From assembly GCA_023415605.1 (NCBI GenBank), contig JAEZKB010000263.1, positions 1 to 30,233 on the forward strand: a stretch of 30,233 nt of DNA, in the 5' to 3' direction. Source of the DNA: Pseudomonadota bacterium (GTDB taxonomy: Bacteria > Pseudomonadota > Alphaproteobacteria > Rhizobiales > Devosiaceae). Below, one piece after another: positions 15,429 to 22,499 of the stretch; the first letter of the stretch is position 1; each line of letters opens with the position of its first letter. The position numbers and the translations under genes were made by a program. The notes under the pieces are model-generated. The model did no database searches, was not told the DNA's origin, and saw only the letters and a list, made by a program, of their open reading frames with translations.

Positions 15429-15854
15429 ATGCAGGACTTCACCACGACTATCACCGTCGACCGCACCCCTATCGAGGTGTTCGATGCCATCATCGACATC
15501 CGCAGTTGGTGGCATGGCGACATTGAGGGTGACAGCCGCCGCCTGGGCGACAGCTTCGTCTATCGCTATGCCGACCTTCACCGCAGCACCCAGCTGGTGA
15601 CCGAGTTCGTCCCCGGCCACCGCCTCGCCTGGCGCGTTACTGACGCCGAGATGACCTTCATCGCCGACCGCAACGAGTGGACCGGCACCGAGATCGTCTT
15701 CGACATCACCCGCAAGGGCGACCAGACCGAGCTCCGCTTTACCCACAAGGGCCTCGTTCCCACCGTCGAGTGCTTCAACGACTGTTCCAATGCTTGGTCC
15801 GGCTACATTGCCGGCAGCCTCAAGAGCCGCATCGAGCAACGCCAGGCCGCGTGA
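15429..15854 (+). CDS. Second SRPBCC domain protein
   Basis: The 141-residue product is an SRPBCC/START-like protein of a shorter, divergent type. It opens with FTTTITVDRTPIEVFDAIID and continues with LVTEFVPGHRLAWRVTDAEM, FDITRKGDQTELRFTHKGL and a C-terminal helix NDCSNAWSGYIAGSLKSRIEQ. It has an excellent ribosome binding site, AAGGAGACGACT, directly before the ATG. It probably belongs to the ArsR operon, though the 105-base gap leaves room for a separate promoter. The ligand is unknown. Confidence 0.87.
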   Translation: MQDFTTTITVDRTPIEVFDAIIDIRSWWHGDIEGDSRRLGDSFVYRYADLHRSTQLVTEFVPGHRLAWRVTDAEMTFIADRNEWTGTEIVFDITRKGDQTELRFTHKGLVPTVECFNDCSNAWSGYIAGSLKSRIEQRQAA

Positions 15855-15865
15855 CCAACACTGAG

Positions 15866-15903
15866 GCGTTGACTTGACCGACGCACATCAGTTAAGTCAA
15901 CGC
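15866..15903. promoter_or_regulatory. Ten-base perfect inverted repeat upstream of the MFS gene
   Basis: GCGTTGACTT (15866-15875) and AAGTCAACGC (15894-15903) are perfect complements separated by 18 bases. The repeat lies between the second SRPBCC gene and the transporter gene. The wide spacing and the TTGACT -35-like sequence inside the left arm suggest an operator with two half-sites. It lacks a T run, so a terminator is less likely. Confidence 0.5.
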
Positions 15904-15997
15904 TTAAGCATTTATTCTTGCGAATTGCCGTCGATGAATGTCGAAGTGGGGCGCTTCCGTTCGTCGATATGGCAGGATGATCCAGAGGGAAATGGAA

Positions 15998-17221
15998 ATG
16001 ACGAGGAATTACGGTTGGGTCGTGGTCGCCGCCGGGGCGCTGATCACCTGCGTCGCCATGGGCGCCATGTTCGCGCTGCCCGTGTATTTGCAGCCCATGG
16101 CGGAGGATACGGGCTGGACCCGCGCCGGCATTTCCGCCGCCATGACCGTGGGCTTCATCGTCATGGGCGTCGCCGGCTTCGCCTGGGGTACTCTCAGCGA
16201 CAAGATCGGCGCCCGACCCGTGGTCCTGATGGCAGCCGTTCTGCTCGGCGGAGGCCTGCTGCTCGCCAGCACCGCTACCGACCTTCTCGTCTTCCAGTTC
16301 GCCTATGGCGGCCTCGTCGGCGCTTCCGGCGGTGCATTCTTCGCCCCGATCATGTCCGCGACGCTCGGCTGGTTCGACAAGCACCGCAGCCTCGCCGTCT
16401 CGCTGGTGTCGATCGGCGGTGGCGTTGCCCCGATGGTGATCACCCCCTTTGCCAGCTACCTCATCGGCGAGATCGGGTGGCGCAGCGCCATGTTCTGGAT
16501 CGCTGCCGGCGCCCTGGTGGTGATGATCCCTGCAGCCCTCCTGATCCGCCGCGCCCCCACCGCCGATGAAGCACCGGCCCCCGCCTTGGACACTACCGGC
16601 CCCAAGCCCAAGACCGCCTGGTCGGCGCTGAAGACCCCGCAGTTCATAGTCCTGGCCGGCGTCTTCTTCCTCTGCTGCGCTGCGCATTCCGGCCCGATCT
16701 TCCACACCGTGAGCTACGCCATGATCTGCGGCGCCTCGGCGCTGGCCGCGGCCAGCATCTATAGCGTCGAGGGTCTGGCCGGCCTCTTTGGCCGCGTCTT
16801 GTTCGGCGTTCTCGCCGACCGCATCGGGGTCCGCCGCGTCATCGTCGGCGGCCTCGCGCTCCAGGCCATCGGCATCTACACCTATATCTACGTCTCCGAC
16901 CTGACGCAGTTCTATGCACTCGCCGCAGTGCTCGGCCTCGCCTATGGCGGCGTCATGCCACTCTATTCCGTGCTGGCTCGCGAATATTTCAGCCAGAAGG
17001 TCATGGGCACGGTGCTCGGCGCCCTCGTGATGGTCTCGAGCATCGGCATGGCCGGCGGCCCGGTCGGCGGCGGCTGGCTCTACGACACCTTCGGCACTTA
17101 CCACTGGCTCTATATCGCCTCGGCCGCCGTCGGCATTGGCGGTGCTGCCCTCGCGCTGGTCTTCCCGCCGGCCAGGAGGGACGTCGACGGTCCGGCTACG
17201 GGCGCGCCGCAGCCGGCCTAA
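15998..17221 (+). CDS. Major facilitator superfamily transporter, monocarboxylate/oxalate-formate-like
   Basis: The 407-residue inner-membrane protein has twelve predicted helices in the MFS layout. It begins NYGWVVVAAGALITCVAMG, and the 2-3 loop signature reads GTLSDKIGARPVV. A charged central loop of about 30 residues (DEAPAPALDTTGPKPKTAW) separates the halves, and LFGVLADRIGVRRVIVGG is the matching motif in the second half. The overall pattern is like the monocarboxylate/oxalate-formate antiporter group, which moves small organic acids. I choose ATG 15998, eight bases after GAGGG. Upstream in-frame ATGs at 15938, 15977 and 15992 have poorer sites. It shares its last four bases with the convergent M81 peptidase gene (CTAA), which hints at a functional pairing but does not prove it. 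Confidence 0.88.
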   Translation: MTRNYGWVVVAAGALITCVAMGAMFALPVYLQPMAEDTGWTRAGISAAMTVGFIVMGVAGFAWGTLSDKIGARPVVLMAAVLLGGGLLLASTATDLLVFQFAYGGLVGASGGAFFAPIMSATLGWFDKHRSLAVSLVSIGGGVAPMVITPFASYLIGEIGWRSAMFWIAAGALVVMIPAALLIRRAPTADEAPAPALDTTGPKPKTAWSALKTPQFIVLAGVFFLCCAAHSGPIFHTVSYAMICGASALAAASIYSVEGLAGLFGRVLFGVLADRIGVRRVIVGGLALQAIGIYTYIYVSDLTQFYALAAVLGLAYGGVMPLYSVLAREYFSQKVMGTVLGALVMVSSIGMAGGPVGGGWLYDTFGTYHWLYIASAAVGIGGAALALVFPPARRDVDGPATGAPQPA

Positions 17222-18681
17222 CCCAGCGGATCCGGGTCCAACGGCCACAGCGGCCGCGGCACTCGCTTGAACGGAATGCTCGCCCAATCGGGCGGGCAGG
17301 CACCCGGGGTGGCGACGAAGAGCTGTTTCCGCACCAGCGGCGCGAACACATCCTTGTGGCGGTAGAGGTTCTTGAGCCCGATCACCTGCTTGTCCTCGAG
17401 CCTGATGCCGTGCCGGGTAAAGAGCGTCGGCGAGAACACCCCAAACCGCTTCGTCGACAGCACGATCTCGATGCCCTCGGCGCGGATCACCGCGATATCG
17501 CCGACCGGCACCTTCTCGTTGCTGAGCTGATCCTGCCAGCTGTCGCGCGCCAGATGCAGCACCTCGGCCTCCACGTCGAGGCAGGGACCTGAATAGGGCT
17601 CGTATTTGCCGCCGATGCGCAGCGTCAGCTTGGCTCCGACGCCCACCGCAAAGCAGATGCCCACCGCCAGCGGATCCCAAAGCGGTCCATAGGTGGCGTT
17701 GCGGATGCCAGCGTCCATCAGCGCCCGCAGCATATGCGTCGTATCGCCCGGCGCGCCGCCGCCGGTCTGGTCCGACGTATCGGCCATCAGCAGCGGCTTG
17801 GCTCCGCCCGCCTTGGCCTCCTCAATGGCATCGGCGAGCGTCACGAAAGGCAGTGTCGCCGCGGCCCGCATGGCGTAGAACTTGCGTCCGAACTCCTCCG
17901 CCTTGCGCTGCGCCAGCGCCAGGTCACCGTCGGTCACCGCCAGCATCTTGGCCCCGGCATGCGGCACGTCCGCCCAGGGGAAACCATGGTTGAGCGACAG
18001 CGACAGCACCCCGTCCTTGCCCTCGGCCGCAAACATGTCCGCAACGAAACCCGGCATCGGTCCGTCCTCGCGCGTGGTCGGGAACAGCCCCATCACCTTG
18101 CAGTCGAAGATCGCCATCTTGGGGTCGATCTCGCCTTCGAGCGTCCGCCGCATCAGCGTGAAGAGATCGTCCGCCCGCTCGGCATAGTCGATATGCGGAT
18201 AAGCCTTGTAGAACACGATGATGTCCGTTGGGTCGATCAGCCGCTGGTCGAGATGCGCATGGAGATCGAGTTCCAGCCCGATCCTGACCTTTGGCCCCAC
18301 CTGCGCCCGCATCCTGCTGACGAAATCGGCCTCGCAATCGTCATAGCCCTCGGCCACCATGGCGCCGTGGAGGAACATCAGCACCGCATCCACCGGCCCG
18401 GCTACCGCCAGGTCAGCAAGGATGCGGTCGCGCATCGACTCATAGTCTTTGCCGATTGTTACTCCGGCCGGCTCGGCAAACGCATGCAAGCTCTCGATCA
18501 CCTCCCAGCCCAATGCCTGGGCCCGCCTCACCCAGGTCTGCGCCGGCGCGATCCACGGATTGCGGCTGACGCTCATCGCGCCGGTTTCCACCCAGCAGCC
18601 GCGGCGAAAATCCTCGATGCTGGTGGGAAAAGACGCGAACGTGTTGGTTTCGGTGCCGAGCGTGGCGAGGAATACGCGCAT
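17218..18681 (-). CDS. M81 family metallopeptidase (MlrC-like)
   Basis: MlrC, first known from microcystin degradation, is a zinc-dependent peptidase of family M81. Most homologues sit in catabolic clusters of unknown substrate. The 487-residue product matches the family length. Visible conserved segments are FLATLGTETNTFAS at the N-terminus, FLHGAMVAEGYDD (about 103-115), GLELDLHAH (135-143), KAYPHIDYAER (159-169) and the mid-chain DTSDQTGGGAPGDTTHML. The C-terminal MlrC domain has STKRFGVFSP. I start at ATG 18681 with GAGGGG at a good distance. The frame extends to 18870 without family resemblance. There is no signal peptide, so it is cytoplasmic. It is divergent from the aminotransferase gene, with a palindrome between them. 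Confidence 0.9.
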   Translation of the reverse strand: MRVFLATLGTETNTFASFPTSIEDFRRGCWVETGAMSVSRNPWIAPAQTWVRRAQALGWEVIESLHAFAEPAGVTIGKDYESMRDRILADLAVAGPVDAVLMFLHGAMVAEGYDDCEADFVSRMRAQVGPKVRIGLELDLHAHLDQRLIDPTDIIVFYKAYPHIDYAERADDLFTLMRRTLEGEIDPKMAIFDCKVMGLFPTTREDGPMPGFVADMFAAEGKDGVLSLSLNHGFPWADVPHAGAKMLAVTDGDLALAQRKAEEFGRKFYAMRAAATLPFVTLADAIEEAKAGGAKPLLMADTSDQTGGGAPGDTTHMLRALMDAGIRNATYGPLWDPLAVGICFAVGVGAKLTLRIGGKYEPYSGPCLDVEAEVLHLARDSWQDQLSNEKVPVGDIAVIRAEGIEIVLSTKRFGVFSPTLFTRHGIRLEDKQVIGLKNLYRHKDVFAPLVRKQLFVATPGACPPDWASIPFKRVPRPLWPLDPDPLG

Positions 18682-18732
18682 GATTTGCCCCTCAACAAAT
18701 ACCGTGCTGCCGCCAGCACATAGCAGAACGGA

Positions 18733-18747
18733 GCAGTTGGCAACTGC
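18733..18747. promoter_or_regulatory. 15-base perfect palindrome in the M81/aminotransferase divergent promoter region
   Basis: GCAGTTG-G-CAACTGC is a perfect odd-length dyad located in the 102 bases between the two divergent start codons. It has the form of a repressor or activator binding site that could control both genes. No regulator gene is adjacent. Confidence 0.55.
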
Positions 18748-18783
18748 CCGCGGCTTTGCTTTGGTGATGATCGCGAGGGGAGC

Positions 18784-20091
18784 ATGCAAGTGAGTGAAGC
18801 ACGGTTCGACAAGTCGGCCGCAAAGATCGCCGAGCACAGCCGGTGGATCGCGGGGGGCGTCAACAGCCATTTCCGTCAGGGTATGCAGCCCGGTCCGCTG
18901 GTCTTCGAGCGTGGCGAGGGCCCCTACCTCTATGACGTCGATGGCAACCGGCTGATCGACTACTACTGCGGCATGGGCGCCATGGTGCTAGGCCAGAACC
19001 CCATCGGCGTGCGCGAGGCAGTCAAGCGTCAGGTCGACATCGGCATCCACTTCGCCGGCCAGACCGACATCGAGGCCGAGGCTGCGCGCCTTCTTTGCGA
19101 GCGCATTCCATCCGCCGAACGCGTCCGCTTCGGCTCCTCCGGCTCCGAGGTGGCCCAGGCTGCCTTCCGCCTCATGCGAGCGGCGACCGGACGGCGGATC
19201 ATCCTCAAGTTCGAGGGCCACTATCACGGCTGGTTCGACAACATCCTCTGGTCCACGGCACCGGCCCTGAACGCGGCCGGTCCCGACGATGCGCCGATAC
19301 CCGTGGCGGGTAGTGCCGGGCAGCTACCCGTCGAACTGGCCGAACTCGAAGTGATGGGTTGGAACGACCTCGCCGCGCTGGAAGCGCGTCTCGCCAGGGG
19401 CGACGTCGCCGGCGTCATCATGGAACCCGCCATGTGCAACCAGGGCGCCATCCATCCGGCCCCCGGTTACCTCGAAGGGGCGCTCGCCGCCTGCCGCGCC
19501 AACGGCACCCTGCTCTGCTTCGACGAAGTCATCACTGGCTTCCGCCTCGCCCGCGGCGGCGCGCAGGAACTGTTCGGCGTCACGCCGGACCTATCGATCT
19601 TCGCCAAGGCCATCGCCAACGGCTTCCCGGCGGCCGCCATCGTCGGACGCGCCGACCTGATGGAGCTCTTTCCCAAGGGCGGCGTGCTGCATGGCGGCAC
19701 CTTCAACTCCCAGCCCGTGGCGATGGCCGCGCTCATTGCCACGATCGAGGCGCTCACCCCCGCGCACTACGAGCAGACAGGTGCCCGCGGCCAGCGGCTG
19801 CAGGACGGTATCCGCACCATCCTGGGTGAAGCCGGCATCACTGCCCAGGTCGTGGGCTTTTCGCTGATGTTCCACGTCGCCTTCGGCCTCACCGAACCGG
19901 CTCGCAACTACCGCGACGTCGCCCGCTCGGACAAAGCCCTCTACACCCGCTTCGCCCACGCCATGCTGAAGCGACGTGTCCGTATCCTCGAGCGGGGCGC
20001 CTGGTTCGTGTCCTCCGAGCACGACGACGCGGTCATCGACGCGACCCTCGCTGCCGCCCGCGAAGCGGCCCAGGACCTTGCGGCGAGCTAG
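18784..20091 (+). CDS. Class III (GSA-aminomutase-type) PLP-dependent aminotransferase
   Basis: The 435-residue protein resembles glutamate-1-semialdehyde 2,1-aminomutase and its catabolic relatives. It has WIAGGVNSHFR near the start, RFGSSGSEVAQAAFRLMRAATGR for PLP phosphate binding, and KFEGHYHGW. FDEVITGFRL follows at about 246-255 with the aspartate that holds the pyridine nitrogen. Lys275 (SIFAKAIANGFP) forms the Schiff base, and HGGTFNSQPVA follows. It departs from HemL around the lysine (AKAIANG instead of GKIIGGG), so it is probably not the tetrapyrrole enzyme but an aminotransferase or aminomutase with another substrate. The ATG at 18784 has GAGGGGAGC upstream. It shares CTAG with the convergent reductase gene. 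Its partner could be the M81 peptidase. Confidence 0.88.
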   Translation: MQVSEARFDKSAAKIAEHSRWIAGGVNSHFRQGMQPGPLVFERGEGPYLYDVDGNRLIDYYCGMGAMVLGQNPIGVREAVKRQVDIGIHFAGQTDIEAEAARLLCERIPSAERVRFGSSGSEVAQAAFRLMRAATGRRIILKFEGHYHGWFDNILWSTAPALNAAGPDDAPIPVAGSAGQLPVELAELEVMGWNDLAALEARLARGDVAGVIMEPAMCNQGAIHPAPGYLEGALAACRANGTLLCFDEVITGFRLARGGAQELFGVTPDLSIFAKAIANGFPAAAIVGRADLMELFPKGGVLHGGTFNSQPVAMAALIATIEALTPAHYEQTGARGQRLQDGIRTILGEAGITAQVVGFSLMFHVAFGLTEPARNYRDVARSDKALYTRFAHAMLKRRVRILERGAWFVSSEHDDAVIDATLAAAREAAQDLAAS

Positions 20092-20621
20092 TCCGACGGC
20101 CGCACCCACATCGTCGCCGTAACCATGGCGTCCGGATCGATCAAATCCACCGTCTTCGGCCAGAGCCCCGCTCCCGCCAGCACCACCCGCGGATGCCCTG
20201 CCGAAAAGCAGGGCGTCCCGCCCGGGATCAGCAGCCTGTGGTTCTCGCTCAGCGCGAACCGGTCGTAGTCGCCGGCGAACTGGTCGAACACCCCGGTGAT
20301 GGCGACGATCCCCTCGGCGACCCCGATCACTCCCAGCGCCTCACGCAGTGGCAAACCAGCCGGGTTCCACAACGTCGCCCGCTGGTCCTTGGGATCGTCC
20401 GCCAGCCTCTGGACGCGCCGCGTCATCACCAGGCGGCGCCGGCCGGGGTTCGGAAACCGCTCGTGCCCCCGCCGCCCTACGACCACCACTGCGGCCCGAT
20501 CCAGCGCTGCCTGATAAAGCCTCCAATCGGCATCATTCCGCAATGCGGCGGGGTAGTCCCCAGCCGCATCCGCAATCATGCCGTCGGCTGAAACGATGGC
20601 ATGTCCTTCGATGATCAGCAT
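20088..20621 (-). CDS. Dihydrofolate reductase / RibD C-terminal-like reductase
   Basis: The 177-residue protein has the DHFR/RibD_C layout. It starts IEGHAIVSADGMIAD (the S-x-DG-x-I-A motif). AALDRAAVVVVGRRGHERFPN follows with the NADPH-contacting region, then RRLVMTRRV, and the strand-rich C-terminal half contains ITGVFDQF and LIPGGTPCF. Such proteins reduce folates, pyrimidine ribosides or unknown carbonyl compounds with NADPH. The specific residues for folate binding cannot be confirmed, so I regard the substrate as open. It shares its last four bases with the aminotransferase gene on the other strand and lies nine bases from the end of the SDR gene upstream on its own strand, which suggests cotranscription with it. 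Confidence 0.75.
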   Translation of the reverse strand: MLIIEGHAIVSADGMIADAAGDYPAALRNDADWRLYQAALDRAAVVVVGRRGHERFPNPGRRRLVMTRRVQRLADDPKDQRATLWNPAGLPLREALGVIGVAEGIVAITGVFDQFAGDYDRFALSENHRLLIPGGTPCFSAGHPRVVLAGAGLWPKTVDLIDPDAMVTATMWVRPSD

Positions 20622-20630
20622 GCCACCATC

Positions 20631-21383
20631 CTACATCGTGATCCCGCCATCCACGATGAAGTTTGCACCTGTCGCGTAGGCGCTTTCATCGCTGGCGAGA
20701 TAGACCAGCAGGTGGGCCATTTCCTCGGGCTGCGCCATGCGGCCCATGGGCTGGCGGGCGAGGAAAGTCCTCCAGACCTCGTCGTGGTCGCCGAGCGCGT
20801 GGGCGCGTTCATGCAACGAGGGCGAGTCGACGCTCCCCGGACAGATGGTGTTGGCCCGGATCCCTTGCGCCATGTAGTCGAAGGCGATGGACTTGGTGAA
20901 GCCGATCACCGCCGCCTTCGACGACATGTAGCTCACCCGGTTCGGTACACCCTTGAGCGACGATGCCACCGAGGCGACATTAATGATGTTGGCGCCGCCC
21001 TGCTTGATGAAGTGCGGCAGGAAGGCCTGAGTCAGCACGAACATCGGTGTCACATTGATGTCGAAGCTGCGCTGCCAGTCCTCGAGGCTCGTGTTCTCCA
21101 GCTTTCCCTGATGCACCCAGCCGGCGCAGTTGAAGAGCACGTTGACACCCTTGTGCCGATCGGCCGCGGCCCGCAGCGCCGCGTGGTCGGTGACGTCGAG
21201 CACATAGGCCTCGTGCCCCGGCCCGATCGCCGCCAGATTCTCGCGCAGCCGGTCCACCGCCGCCGGGTCCCTGTCGGTAGCGATCACTTTCGCGCCCTCC
21301 CGCGCAAAGGCCAGCGCGGCAGCCCCGCCGATACCGGCAGCCGAAGCGGTCATGAAGGCGATCTTGTTGTCGAGACGTCCCAC
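20631..21383 (-). CDS. SDR oxidoreductase, 2-keto-3-deoxy-L-fuconate dehydrogenase/DHRS6-like
   Basis: The 250-residue enzyme is a classical short-chain dehydrogenase with Tyr152 and Lys156 (RVSYMSSKAA). The cofactor loop is TASAAGIG, with the first glycine replaced as in human DHRS6, and Asp37 after VIAT predicts NAD preference. From the first residues on (GRLDNKIAFMTASAAGIG, LAFAREGAKVIATD, NRVSYMSSKAAVIGFTKS, CPGSVDSPSLHER, YLASDESAYATG) it follows the DHRS6 / 2-keto-3-deoxy-L-fuconate dehydrogenase group. Arginines at 149, 193 and 210 match the ones that bind the carboxylate substrate there. A 2-keto-3-deoxy sugar acid is therefore a likely substrate. I start at GTG 21383 because GGGAGG lies at the right distance. 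An in-frame TTG at 21419 is worse. Confidence 0.87.
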   Translation of the reverse strand: MGRLDNKIAFMTASAAGIGGAAALAFAREGAKVIATDRDPAAVDRLRENLAAIGPGHEAYVLDVTDHAALRAAADRHKGVNVLFNCAGWVHQGKLENTSLEDWQRSFDINVTPMFVLTQAFLPHFIKQGGANIINVASVASSLKGVPNRVSYMSSKAAVIGFTKSIAFDYMAQGIRANTICPGSVDSPSLHERAHALGDHDEVWRTFLARQPMGRMAQPEEMAHLLVYLASDESAYATGANFIVDGGITM

Positions 21384-21429
21384 GGGTTTTCCTCCCAATG
21401 CCTTTTGTTGGCTCGACAATCGTGTGCTT

Positions 21430-21440
21430 GCTTGGCAAGC
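21430..21440. promoter_or_regulatory. Palindrome GCTTG-G-CAAGC in the SDR/kinase divergent region
   Basis: This 11-base odd-length dyad lies in the 98 bases between the divergent SDR and kinase start codons. It shares the core TTGGCAA with the palindrome at 18733-18747, and a further CAAGC follows at 21442-21446. It could be an operator for both genes. Confidence 0.4.
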
Positions 21441-21481
21441 GCAAGCTGGAATGTCAGTCTTGCGGGCGGGGAGTTGAGACC

Positions 21482-22483
21482 ATGGGTGAGGAGAGCTGGG
21501 ACGCGGTGCTGCCGCCGATGCTGCGGGCGGCCGGCCTGCCGGATCGGGGCTTTGCCGTCGAGCCGCTGACCGGCGGCGTCTCGTCCGATATCGTCAAGGT
21601 GACGCTGAGCGATGGCCGCCTCGCCTGCGCCAAACGCGCACTGGCCAAACTCAAGGTCGCCAGCGACTGGCAGGCGCCACTCGAGCGCAACCATTACGAA
21701 GTCGCCTGGCTCCGCCGTGCCTCGGTGATCGTCCCGGGCGCGGCCCCTGGGGTCTATGCCGAAGACCAGGCGCGCGGCATCGCCCTTCTCGAATTCCTGC
21801 CGCCGGCGGACTACCGGCTCTGGAAATCCGACCTGCTTGCGGGTCACGCCGACCCAGATGTCCCGGTCCGCGTCGCCGACGCCCTTGGCCGCATCCACGC
21901 CGCCACCCTCAACGACGCGAGTGCCGCGGCCGAGTTCCCCACCGACGACCTGATCGACGCCCTCCGCTTCGATCCCTATCTGCGCACCCTCGCAACCCGC
22001 TATCCGGCGCTGAGCGCCAGCATCCTCGCCACCCTTGACCGTTCATGGCACACCCACCTCGCGCTGGTACACGGCGACGTCAGTCCCAAGAACATTCTCG
22101 TGTCCGTAAGCGACGGCCACCCCGTCCTGCTCGACGCCGAATGCGCCTGGTACGGCGACCCGGCATTCGACGCTGCCTTCTGCATCAACCATCTGGTCCT
22201 AAAGTCCATCCACCTGCCGGCGCTCCGCGCCGAGTTGCTGCAGCAGGCCCAGGCCTTCGCCGCCACCTGGCTTGCGCATTTCCCCGCCACGCTGCGCCCC
22301 GAACTGAATGCGCGAGCCGCCGCGCTGCTGCCCTGCCTCATGCTGGCCCGCATCGACGGCAAGTCGCCGGTCGAGTACCTCAGCGAAGCTGCGCGCAAAA
22401 CCGTACGGAGAGTCTCCATTCCCCTAATCGAAACGCCCCAAAATACGCTCGCTTCGGTTATCGACGCCGTTCATCCGGCCTAA
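21482..22483 (+). CDS. Aminoglycoside-phosphotransferase-like small-molecule kinase
   Basis: The 333-residue cytoplasmic protein has the APH/choline-kinase fold. A glycine-rich loop TGGVSSDIVKV (about 30-40) is followed by the ATP-anchoring lysine in ACAKRAL (51). The catalytic loop is LVHGDVSPKNILV with Asp199, and the metal-binding LLDAECAWYGDPAFD has Asp218. In metabolic clusters such kinases phosphorylate hydroxyl groups of small sugars, sugar acids or amino alcohols rather than drugs. The ATG at 21482 has GGGGAG upstream. The frame extends to 21398 without family resemblance. It ends 16 bases before the enolase paralogue, so the two are probably cotranscribed and may act in sequence. It is unlikely to be an antibiotic resistance gene given its surroundings. 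Confidence 0.87.
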   Translation: MGEESWDAVLPPMLRAAGLPDRGFAVEPLTGGVSSDIVKVTLSDGRLACAKRALAKLKVASDWQAPLERNHYEVAWLRRASVIVPGAAPGVYAEDQARGIALLEFLPPADYRLWKSDLLAGHADPDVPVRVADALGRIHAATLNDASAAAEFPTDDLIDALRFDPYLRTLATRYPALSASILATLDRSWHTHLALVHGDVSPKNILVSVSDGHPVLLDAECAWYGDPAFDAAFCINHLVLKSIHLPALRAELLQQAQAFAATWLAHFPATLRPELNARAAALLPCLMLARIDGKSPVEYLSEAARKTVRRVSIPLIETPQNTLASVIDAVHPA

Positions 22484-22499
22484 AAAGGCGTTCATCAAG

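Noticed and set aside
15803..17680. Minus-strand open frame of 625 codons covering the MFS gene
   Set aside because: It is antisense to a complete transporter, low-complexity (alanine, glycine, histidine, acidic), with no domain or ribosome binding site. The M81 gene occupies the overlapping minus-strand part in another frame.
21482..22483. APH-fold gene as an antibiotic resistance determinant
   Set aside because: The fold alone does not indicate drug modification. Its position directly before an enolase paralogue in a sugar-acid cluster points to metabolism, and no mobile element is present.
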